Below the pieces are notes generated by a model. The model searched no databases. It saw only the letters and a list, made by a program, of their open reading frames with translations, and was not told the DNA's origin. From Acidobacteriaceae bacterium (GTDB lineage Bacteria; Acidobacteriota; Terriglobia; Bryobacterales; Bryobacteraceae), in the NCBI GenBank assembly GCA_019245255.1, contig JAFARV010000552.1, positions 1 through 6,830 on the forward strand: DNA of 6,830 bases, in the 5' to 3' direction. A program made the translations under genes and the position numbers. Shown here piece after piece: positions 1-5,665 of the stretch (position 1 is the first letter of the stretch; each line of letters opens with the position of its first letter).

Positions 1-126
1 TCCGTCCGCAAACGCTCTGTCCGGCGGCTCCATCAGGAGTTCACGTTCAAGATTGTGCGCGTCCGGGAAAGCATCAGAGAGTATATTGTTTTGGAAGCAG
101 TTATAGAGGAGGAGACCATTGAGTAA
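1..126 (+). other. Ambiguous left edge, possible tail of an upstream gene
   Basis: All three + frames stay open over most of this stretch, so coding status cannot be settled. Frame 1 is open from base 1 to a TAA at 124-126 and would overlap the TTG start at 119 by 8 bases, the kind of overlap seen in translationally coupled genes. It would encode about 41 residues rich in Arg, Glu and Ile that I do not recognise. GC at third positions is high in its first 27 codons and drops in the last 14. On the minus strand, an ATG at 33-31 opens a frame running off the left edge (MEPPDRAF...) that would be divergent from the RidA gene, but it has no visible ribosome binding site. The AT-rich bases from about 82 to 105 could equally be promoter or leader sequence. 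I do not call a gene here. Confidence 0.25.
107..112 (+). promoter_or_regulatory. Strong ribosome binding site deciding a TTG start
   Basis: AGGAGG at 107-112, inside a longer GAGGAGGAG run, lies 6 bases upstream of the TTG at 119. This near-consensus spacing is what justifies the non-ATG start. The next in-frame Met is about 95 codons downstream, and the Tat motif begins within the first seven residues after this TTG. Confidence 0.85.
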
Positions 127-577
127 ATCGAATCGGCGAAGTTTCATCGCCAGGAGTGCTACTGCAGCGGCGGCCGTGGGAGTTGCAGCTGTTCCGGCAT
201 CGGCGCAGCCATCTCTGACGAAGCGTGTTATCTACCCGAGCGGCAAGAAGCCCGAGAAGCCGCAGCTCTTCAGCCCCATAGTGGGATACGGCAACCTGCT
301 CTTCCTCTCGGGAATTGGAGCGCACTTCGAAGGAGACATAAAGGCGCACACGAAACACGTTCTCGATGAGATCCAGAAGAACCTCGAAGCTGCGGGATCG
401 TCCATGGACAAAGTCCTGAAGTGCCAGGTGTATTTGGCCGATCTCAAGGACTATGACGATATGAACGAAGTGTTCAGGGGCCGCTTTGGATCCGAGCCGC
501 CCGTCAGAACAACCATTGCTGCAGCGGGCGTTCCCGGCAAATCGCTGGTCGAAATTGACGTAATCGCGTACGTGTAA
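119..577 (+). CDS. Tat-exported RidA (YjgF/YER057c/UK114) family protein
   Basis: RidA-family proteins form trimers and hydrolyse reactive enamine/imine intermediates, such as 2-aminoacrylate released by PLP enzymes, to keto acids and ammonia. Other members of the wider family have other hydrolytic roles. The mature part, from about residue 31, shows the family pattern: a hydrophobic strand ending LFLSGIG (61-67), a helix with DEIQKNLEAAG (83-93), VYLADLKDYDDMNEVF (104-119), PPVRTT (127-132) with the conserved Arg at 130 that binds the carboxylate of the substrate, and VEIDVIAYV at the C-terminus with the conserved Glu at 145. Unlike the usual cytosolic RidA of about 130 residues, this one begins with a twin-arginine signal: NRRSFI at 5-10, an Ala-rich stretch (13-24) and a likely cleavage after ASA near 27-29. 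It is therefore predicted to be exported folded. The TTG start is fixed by the strong ribosome binding site. The gene converges on the DUF362 gene with 36 bases between stops. Family assignment is firm; the substrate is unknown. Confidence 0.93.
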   Translation: MSKSNRRSFIARSATAAAAVGVAAVPASAQPSLTKRVIYPSGKKPEKPQLFSPIVGYGNLLFLSGIGAHFEGDIKAHTKHVLDEIQKNLEAAGSSMDKVLKCQVYLADLKDYDDMNEVFRGRFGSEPPVRTTIAAAGVPGKSLVEIDVIAYV

Positions 578-613
578 GACATACTCTGAGTAGCTCGGGC
601 ATCGCACCGGGAA

Positions 614-1720
614 TCAGGCGAGCCTCAGACGATTCACTTGAATCCGATCGTCGCGAAACTCGCCCAGACCCAACATGCCTGCTATCTCAATGTGTTCTAC
701 CTGGCAGTTCAAGTAGTGGCTGTCACTATCGGGCTTCGAGAGCGCAACAGTTGTCATGCCCATCTGCTGCCGCTTCGAGTCGATTACCTTGAGTCCCGTC
801 TTATCGAGCGCGACGGGGTCCGTGCCAAAGTACATTGTCTTTGGCTCCCATATGAACTTTGGATCACCAAACGGTCCACCGTGGTAGCAAGCCTTCACTG
901 AATCGACCACGTGCAGGACCACCTTCTGCCTGATCACCGGCAGACTCACCACCGAGGGGATAAAGATACCGCAGGTATTTGCCGTGGCCGTGAAATGACT
1001 GCGATTGACATTGTTGACGAAGCCGTGCGACATGTTCTTCAGCGTAATTGTCACGCCTGCCGATTGATGGTGCTTCAAAACCGGAAGATTAATGACTTTG
1101 TTGACTTCAGTCGTTACAATTTTGGCGACATATGAGCGCCGCGAATGCGGGTTATTTGGATCGTCACCCGGCTTAACTACGGCCAATTCCATGAAGTGAT
1201 TTTCGTCATATCCGTCCATACCGAGCTGCACGTTGTCATAACGCGGAGCGGCCGCTTCAAAACGGTTTCCAGGCCGCAGCCATTTGTCGATCCCGCATTC
1301 CACGGCTTCTGCACGGTACCGGTTGAATACGACGATGCTCGTGTCGGGCACGCCGGCCTGATTCAGACCGTCCATAATGGCGTGCAGAACGCTTGGATCG
1401 GAGCACAGGTGCGGACCGCCGACCGGGCTCACCTTGATGCCGACCACATCGCCCTTTTGAAACAATGATCGCCAGGCATCCTGTGCCGTAGGCGCTCCCG
1501 TGAGTGCGGTCATACCGCGCGCGACCATTTGGCGGACGGGCTCTGGCTGATACACGCCGGAGGCTATGCATCCCGAATGCTCGACCGCAACTACGCGTCC
1601 AGGATAGGGACCGGGAATGCCCAATGTCTGGGCCTGTGCTGCGCTGCTCCTCGACTGCGAAACCGTTGCCACAGCACCCGCAAAAGCTGTTTCGAGAAAA
1701 TCTCTTCGATTCACACCCAT
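614..1720 (-). CDS. Tat-exported DUF362 domain-containing protein
   Basis: The 368-residue product starts with a twin-arginine signal (NRRDFLE at 4-10, then a weakly hydrophobic Ala-rich segment to about 30). The body carries the DUF362 pattern: GDVVGIKVSP (90-99), a segment with VINLPVLKHH (209-218) followed by GVTITLKNMSHG (222-233), VVDSVKACYHGGP (271-283) and TDPVALDKTGLKVID (300-314). DUF362 has no settled biochemical role. Some members carry ferredoxin-type iron-sulfur clusters, but here the six cysteines after the signal (51, 106, 142, 250, 278, 339) are scattered with no CxxC pair, so no such cluster is evident. Several conserved His, Lys and Asp residues around 217-233 could form a metal or anion site; that is inference. 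The ATG is preceded by AGGAGG four bases away. It is divergent from the amidohydrolase across a 68-base region containing an inverted repeat, so the two may share control. Confidence 0.92.
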   Translation of the reverse strand: MGVNRRDFLETAFAGAVATVSQSRSSAAQAQTLGIPGPYPGRVVAVEHSGCIASGVYQPEPVRQMVARGMTALTGAPTAQDAWRSLFQKGDVVGIKVSPVGGPHLCSDPSVLHAIMDGLNQAGVPDTSIVVFNRYRAEAVECGIDKWLRPGNRFEAAAPRYDNVQLGMDGYDENHFMELAVVKPGDDPNNPHSRRSYVAKIVTTEVNKVINLPVLKHHQSAGVTITLKNMSHGFVNNVNRSHFTATANTCGIFIPSVVSLPVIRQKVVLHVVDSVKACYHGGPFGDPKFIWEPKTMYFGTDPVALDKTGLKVIDSKRQQMGMTTVALSKPDSDSHYLNCQVEHIEIAGMLGLGEFRDDRIQVNRLRLA

Positions 1721-1724
1721 ACAG

Positions 1725-1730
1725 CCTCCT
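1725..1730 (-). promoter_or_regulatory. Ribosome binding site of the DUF362 gene
   Basis: Read on the minus strand this is AGGAGG, four bases before the ATG at 1720. It supports this start, which also gives the complete Tat signal. It is one of only two strong Shine-Dalgarno sites I see in the window, the other preceding the RidA gene. Confidence 0.8.
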
Positions 1731-1761
1731 CACTTATTCTTAACCAAGGACCGCATCCAGT

Positions 1762-1776
1762 GTATCGTCGCGATAC
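1762..1776. promoter_or_regulatory. Inverted repeat in a divergent promoter region, candidate operator
   Basis: GTATCG (1762-1767) and its exact reverse complement CGATAC (1771-1776) are separated by TCG. The element sits in the 68 bases between the oppositely pointing DUF362 and amidohydrolase starts, about 12 bases upstream of the amidohydrolase ATG. Its location and symmetry fit binding of a dimeric regulator. With only six bases per arm, chance is not excluded, and I could not identify convincing -35/-10 elements around it. Confidence 0.4.
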
Positions 1777-1788
1777 GATTGTGCTTCG

Positions 1789-3135
1789 ATGCGAACACCT
1801 GAAGCGAAATCCTCTGAACACAAAACATACCTAGGCCGTGTTCTATGCCTGCTTTTCCTTACTGTGATGGTCACCGGCAATATGTTCGCATTTCAGCATG
1901 GGCAGTATGACTTACTGCTGCGCGGCGGCCACGTCGTTGATCCGAAAAGCGGGATCAGCGCGGTGCGTGATCTTGCGATTCGAAACGGAGTCATTGCAGC
2001 CCTTCAAGATCACATCGATCCGTCCAGCGCACTGAAGACCGTCGATGTCAGTGGCCTGTACATCACCCCCGGGCTAGTTGACATCCACGTGCACGTTTAT
2101 GCGAGCACGGGTGAGCGCGATTCCTACGCAGGCGACAACGGCGTTTTCCCGGACGGCTTTACATTTCGGTCCGGTGTCACAACTGTTGCGGACGCCGGCT
2201 CGTCCGGCTATCGTAACTTCGAGGATTTCAAACAGCACATCATTGACCGGTCGAAGACGCGCGTGCTCGCGTTTCTCAATATCGTAGGGGCCGGAATGCG
2301 CGGGCCCAAGTACGAAGACAATCTCTCTGACATGGAGCCCAAGCCCGCAGCGGAGTTGGCAAAACGCTATGCCGGCGTTATTGTGGGCATCAAAACTGCC
2401 CATTACAGCGGGCCCGAATGGACCCCGGTGGAGCACGCAGTCGAAGCCGGCACTCTCGCCAACATCCCTGTCATGGTTGACTTCGGCGCAAACCGGCCGG
2501 AACGCCCGATACAGATTCTTCTCACAGAGAAACTACGGCCCGGCGACATTTACACCCACTGCTACTCGGGATTGCGCGATGAATTGCTCCCGGACGGGCA
2601 GCTAAACCCGGGCATGTGGGCCGGACGCAAACGTGGCGTGATCTCCGATGTCGGCCATGGAGGCGGTAGCTTTGCCTGGCGCGTGGTCATCCCTGCCATC
2701 CATCAAGGCTTCCTGCCCGATTCGATCTCAACCGATCTCCACATAGGCAGCATGAACGCCGGAATGAAAGACATGCTGAATCTGATGAGCAAGTTCCTTG
2801 CGCTCGGCCTCTCCGTCGACGACATCATTGCACGTTCGACATGGAATCCGGCGCGCGAGATCCATCACCCGGAACTCGGCAATCTCTCGGTTGGTTCACC
2901 GGCCGACGTGAGCGTATTGCGCCTGCGTGACGGCCAGTTCGGGTTCACGGACATGTACGGCGCGCGGCTCGAGGGTAAGCAGAAACTGGAATGCGAGATG
3001 ACCGTGAAGAACGGAAAAATCGTCTATGACCTGAATGGCATCAGCCGCCCCGACTGGAACACGCTTCCGCATGACTACACCAGCATCGGCGACCCTCGTT
3101 GGGACGCTCTGAATCCAGCGAGTAAGAAGCCGTGA
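1789..3135 (+). CDS. Exported amidohydrolase/deacetylase family metallohydrolase (cog3964-like)
   Basis: This is an amidohydrolase-superfamily TIM-barrel enzyme of the group often mislabelled dihydroorotase. Family members hydrolyse acyl esters or amides; from memory, characterised cog3964 enzymes act on acetyl-(R)-mandelate. The barrel is introduced by the usual small beta domain (YDLLLRGGHVVDP, 40-52) and GLVDIHVHV (95-103) with the metal-binding His100 and His102. Lys202 in VGIKTAHYSG is the expected carboxylated lysine, His257 in THCYSG a further metal ligand, His290 in DVGHGGGSF a substrate-site residue, and Asp316 in STDLH the catalytic Asp of strand 8. A C-terminal beta return (VGSPADVSVLRL, 368-379) completes the fold. 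Oddity: the strand-5 position that usually holds His is Asp231 (VMVDFGA). The N-terminus has basic residues, then a hydrophobic segment (18-30) ending near MFAFQ, reading as a signal peptide and supporting the 1789 ATG over Met27. Neither start has a clear ribosome binding site; an in-frame stop at 1741 limits extension. Confidence 0.9.
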   Translation: MRTPEAKSSEHKTYLGRVLCLLFLTVMVTGNMFAFQHGQYDLLLRGGHVVDPKSGISAVRDLAIRNGVIAALQDHIDPSSALKTVDVSGLYITPGLVDIHVHVYASTGERDSYAGDNGVFPDGFTFRSGVTTVADAGSSGYRNFEDFKQHIIDRSKTRVLAFLNIVGAGMRGPKYEDNLSDMEPKPAAELAKRYAGVIVGIKTAHYSGPEWTPVEHAVEAGTLANIPVMVDFGANRPERPIQILLTEKLRPGDIYTHCYSGLRDELLPDGQLNPGMWAGRKRGVISDVGHGGGSFAWRVVIPAIHQGFLPDSISTDLHIGSMNAGMKDMLNLMSKFLALGLSVDDIIARSTWNPAREIHHPELGNLSVGSPADVSVLRLRDGQFGFTDMYGARLEGKQKLECEMTVKNGKIVYDLNGISRPDWNTLPHDYTSIGDPRWDALNPASKKP

Positions 3136-3160
3136 AGACTCCTCCCCGGCCAGCCAACAC

Positions 3161-3943
3161 TCACTCAACTTCATCTTTGTGGAGGGATCTCGGCTGCACG
3201 GAAGCCTTCAGCAGAAACACGATCACATCGTCCACGCCCTGCTTTCCCAATTTAGATTCATAGTCAGCCGGCATCAGCGATCGTGCCGAATGCTCGATTC
3301 GAGCTACGGCAGATTTATCAAAGAAATGAAAAGCGCCATCATCGGTTTGCATCTGCAGCGAAAAGTTGTCCTCGTTGCGAATCATGCCGGTGTACTTGGT
3401 TCCATCGCGACTTGTTACCACCACCGCTCCGTGCCGCGGGTCCAGGTTCTTGTTCGGATCTACAATCGCTTCGCGAATCTCATCGGGCCCGTGGCCGCTG
3501 ACATAACTGGAAAGATCCGCTCCGAGAAAGCCTCCCCGTCCACCGATCATGTGGCAGCTTGAGCACTGCGCGCTGCCAAAGAAGAGTTTGCGGCCGTGTT
3601 CGGCATTGCCGCCAATCAATACCGCCTTACGCTGGCCCTGAAGCGTACGCAAGTACTGCACCACAGCAGGGAGCTGAGCCTCGTCGAGTGACGAGCCAAA
3701 GCCCGGCATACCGGCTGACGGAATACCATTACGAACAATGCGCACCAAGTCACGGTCCGTCAGCGCTTGCACATTCGCGTCAGTCGCAATGTTGGGGGCG
3801 TGTTCGCCTCCGCGCCCATCAAGTCCATGACAGGAGGCGCAAGCCGAGCTGAAAAACTGCTGCCCCGGTTGTTGCGCGGCTGCACAAAGCCCAAAGCTAA
3901 CGAGTGCCAGGAAGGCAAAGAGTAGCGAGCGCGATGAAAGCAT
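3161..3943 (-). CDS. Exported diheme cytochrome c with Pirellula/Verrucomicrobium-type heme-binding domain
   Basis: The 260-residue product has a signal peptide (Arg5, hydrophobic core 7-20, likely cleavage around AAA-QQ at 21-25) and two covalent heme sites. Domain 1 (about 26-104) is a class I cytochrome c with CASCH at 35-39 and a Met ligand candidate in SAGMPGFG (76-83). Domain 2 (about 112-247) has CSSCH at 127-131 and then the pattern of the TIGR02603-type putative heme-binding domain: GPDEIREAIVDPNKNLDP (152-169), SRDGTKYTGMI (178-188), and SARSLMPADY (219-228). It probably carries electrons in the periplasm. The adjacent divergent quinoprotein is the obvious donor, though this is inferred from position only. 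An upstream ATG at 4054 is in frame and has a weak AGGA, but that start would bury the signal peptide behind 37 residues and overlap the opposing gene, so 3943 is preferred. No strong ribosome binding site precedes 3943. It converges on the amidohydrolase with 25 bases between stops. Confidence 0.92.
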   Translation of the reverse strand: MLSSRSLLFAFLALVSFGLCAAAQQPGQQFFSSACASCHGLDGRGGEHAPNIATDANVQALTDRDLVRIVRNGIPSAGMPGFGSSLDEAQLPAVVQYLRTLQGQRKAVLIGGNAEHGRKLFFGSAQCSSCHMIGGRGGFLGADLSSYVSGHGPDEIREAIVDPNKNLDPRHGAVVVTSRDGTKYTGMIRNEDNFSLQMQTDDGAFHFFDKSAVARIEHSARSLMPADYESKLGKQGVDDVIVFLLKASVQPRSLHKDEVE

Positions 3944-3955
3944 ATTCGGGAGCGG

Positions 3956-3967
3956 CGCGATATCGCG
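3956..3967. promoter_or_regulatory. 12-base perfect palindrome in a divergent promoter region, candidate operator
   Basis: CGCGATATCGCG reads identically on both strands. It lies between the cytochrome c start (3943) and the quinoprotein start (4003), 12 bases upstream of the former and 35 upstream of the latter, a natural place for shared control of both genes. The half-site CGCGATA also occurs at 1769-1775 inside the other divergent inverted repeat. I could not assign core promoter hexamers. Confidence 0.42.
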
Positions 3968-4002
3968 GAAACACAAGGCTATAGCGGTCGCAACGCAACC
4001 GA

Positions 4003-5655
4003 ATGCCTGCGGATACCATAGCAAAAGTGCGAGTTGCTCGTGTTCTGATGACATTTGCGTCCTGCATGGCGCTCCCGAGCGCGATCTGGAGCACCGGTGA
4101 CAGCTCCCTCACAGTCTGCGTCAATGTCCGATCCGCGGATCTCTTGGCCTCCCCGCCCGGCGCGAACTGGCCCTCATATAACGGCGATTACACCGGCCGC
4201 CGCTACTCGAGCCTGAGCCAGATCACCCCTCAGAACGTAAGTCAACTCCGCGCCCAATGGGTTTTTCATTCCCCGAACTCAAATCTGCTCGAGGCCACGC
4301 CGGTTGTCATCGACGGGCTGCTGTTCATGACCTCCGCCAACGACGCATTCGCCATCGATGCGCGCACTGGCCGCACAGTTTGGCACTATTCGCGGCCTGT
4401 AACCGAAGGGCTGATAGATGACGCGTCAGCGCATCACAACCGCGGCGTCGCAGTTCTTGGCTCAAGAGTTTACATCGAAACTGACAACGCTCACCTGCTT
4501 TGCCTCGATGCCCGCTCCGGTTATCTGCTATGGGATGTCGCTTACGCGTCAGGAAACAAAAACTACGGCGCGACAAGCGCTCCGCTCGTCATCAAAGACA
4601 AAGTTTTGGTTGGGACTTCCGGCGGAGACGACGGTGTGCGCGGCTTCATTGCCGCCTTCGATGCCGCCTCCGGCAAGGAAGTCTGGCGGCACTGGACCAT
4701 CCCTGCTCCCGGCGAATTCGGGTCCGAGAGCTGGCCAGGCGACATGTACCTCCGCGGCGGCGCCACAACCTGGATGCCCGGTACGTTTGATCCTGAGCTG
4801 AATACCGTCTATTGGGGAACGAGCAATGCGTCTCCGGACTTTGACGGCGACGTACGCCCGGGCGACGATCTCTACACAGCTTGCGTGCTCGCGCTCGATC
4901 CCGACACAGGACATTTGAAGTGGTATTTCCAGTTCACCCCGCACGACCTCTTCGATTACGACGCGGCAGAAACGCCCGTGTTGGTGGACACCGTGTATCG
5001 GGGCTCTGCGCGGAAACTGCTTATTCAGGCAAATCGGAACGGCTATCTGTACGTACTCGATCGCACCAACGGAAAGTTCCTGTCGGCGACTCCCTTTGTG
5101 AAGAAATTAAATTGGGCGTCGGGCATCGACGCAAACGGGCGCCCGATTCGTACCGGATTAAAACCCACATCCGAAGGAACCCTCATTTGTCCCGACATGA
5201 CGGGAGCCACGAACTGGTTCTCGCCCTCGTACAATCCGTCCACGCGTCTCTTCTACTTCATGGCGCTGGAAAGCTGCCACCTATTCTTCCTTAAGCCGGA
5301 GAAGTTTGCGGAAGGGCGCGAGTTCTACGCCACGGGCGTCAAACGAGCTCCGGGGCAGCACGGCCAAAAGATCTTGGTGGCCTACAATGCCGAAACTGGC
5401 AAGCTCGCATGGCAATATCCTCAGACCGGTTCCGGCAATTCATGGGCCGGGACCATGACGACCGCGGGAGGACTGGTGTTCTTCGGAAACGATGCCGAGG
5501 GTTTTGAAGCTGTAAGCGCCGCATCGGGCAAATCTCTGTGGCATTTCAACACGGGCCAATCGATGCACGCGTCACCTATGAGTTTTGCGATCGACCGAAA
5601 GCAATACGTCGCGATCGCAGCAGGCAGCGATCTCTTCACTTTTGCTCTGCCTTAG
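4003..5655 (+). CDS. PQQ-dependent dehydrogenase, methanol/ethanol dehydrogenase type (soluble quinoprotein)
   Basis: Quinoproteins of this type are eight-bladed propellers that oxidise alcohols or related compounds in the periplasm using PQQ and a metal ion. Typical signatures from residue 55 on: NWPSYNGDYTGRRYSSL (55-71); propeller tryptophan-docking repeats such as DARTGRTVWHY (119-129), DARSGYLLWDV (169-179), DAASGKEVWRH (220-230) and NAETGKLAWQY (462-472). Active-site candidates are Trp257 in GGATTW (PQQ stacking), Asn275 in GTSNAS (metal), Asp318 in FDYD (catalytic base) and Arg345 in NRNG. Asp320, two residues after the base, matches the extra Asp of lanthanide-type enzymes. Two departures: Asp209 in SGGDDGVRG replaces the usual metal-binding Glu, and the vicinal Cys-Cys before NRG is absent (ASAHHNRG, 141-148). 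There is no CxxCH, so no fused cytochrome. The start gives basic residues (Lys8, Arg10, Arg13) before a hydrophobic stretch (14-28), a plausible signal peptide; GTG at 4027 is an alternative. No ribosome binding site is obvious. Whether it is a working PQQ enzyme is uncertain. Confidence 0.9.
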   Translation: MPADTIAKVRVARVLMTFASCMALPSAIWSTGDSSLTVCVNVRSADLLASPPGANWPSYNGDYTGRRYSSLSQITPQNVSQLRAQWVFHSPNSNLLEATPVVIDGLLFMTSANDAFAIDARTGRTVWHYSRPVTEGLIDDASAHHNRGVAVLGSRVYIETDNAHLLCLDARSGYLLWDVAYASGNKNYGATSAPLVIKDKVLVGTSGGDDGVRGFIAAFDAASGKEVWRHWTIPAPGEFGSESWPGDMYLRGGATTWMPGTFDPELNTVYWGTSNASPDFDGDVRPGDDLYTACVLALDPDTGHLKWYFQFTPHDLFDYDAAETPVLVDTVYRGSARKLLIQANRNGYLYVLDRTNGKFLSATPFVKKLNWASGIDANGRPIRTGLKPTSEGTLICPDMTGATNWFSPSYNPSTRLFYFMALESCHLFFLKPEKFAEGREFYATGVKRAPGQHGQKILVAYNAETGKLAWQYPQTGSGNSWAGTMTTAGGLVFFGNDAEGFEAVSAASGKSLWHFNTGQSMHASPMSFAIDRKQYVAIAAGSDLFTFALP

Positions 5656-5665
5656 AATCGCAACA

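Noticed and set aside
101..607. 168-codon minus-strand open frame opposite the RidA gene
   Set aside because: Its Arg/Ser/Val-rich product resembles no family, while the + strand frame has a Tat signal, RidA motifs and a strong ribosome binding site. It is a shadow.
578..613. Intrinsic terminator between the RidA and DUF362 stops
   Set aside because: Only imperfect, short pairings are possible and there is no T-run on either strand.
1145..1468. 107-codon + strand frame inside the DUF362 gene
   Set aside because: The minus-strand DUF362 motifs run uninterrupted through it; the + product has no recognisable pattern.
614..1720. Iron-sulfur cluster in the DUF362 protein
   Set aside because: Six cysteines are widely spaced with no CxxC or CxxxC group, unlike DUF362 members with a ferredoxin domain.
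3880..3943. Possible lipobox in the cytochrome c leader (FGLC)
   Set aside because: Leu directly before Cys does not fit; an ordinary signal peptidase I site after the Ala run is a better reading.
3944..4054. 37-residue N-terminal extension of the cytochrome c from an ATG at 4054 with a weak AGGA
   Set aside because: It would place the clear signal peptide internally and overlap the start of the divergent quinoprotein. Kept only as an alternative.
4003..4068. Possible lipoprotein box in the quinoprotein leader (FASC)
   Set aside because: Phe at the -3 position does not fit the usual Leu/Val/Ile of lipoboxes, and the Cys is in mid hydrophobic stretch.
4003..5655. Quinohemoprotein with a fused cytochrome c domain
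   Set aside because: No CxxCH motif is present; ESCHLFF has a single Cys, and the protein ends after the last propeller blade.
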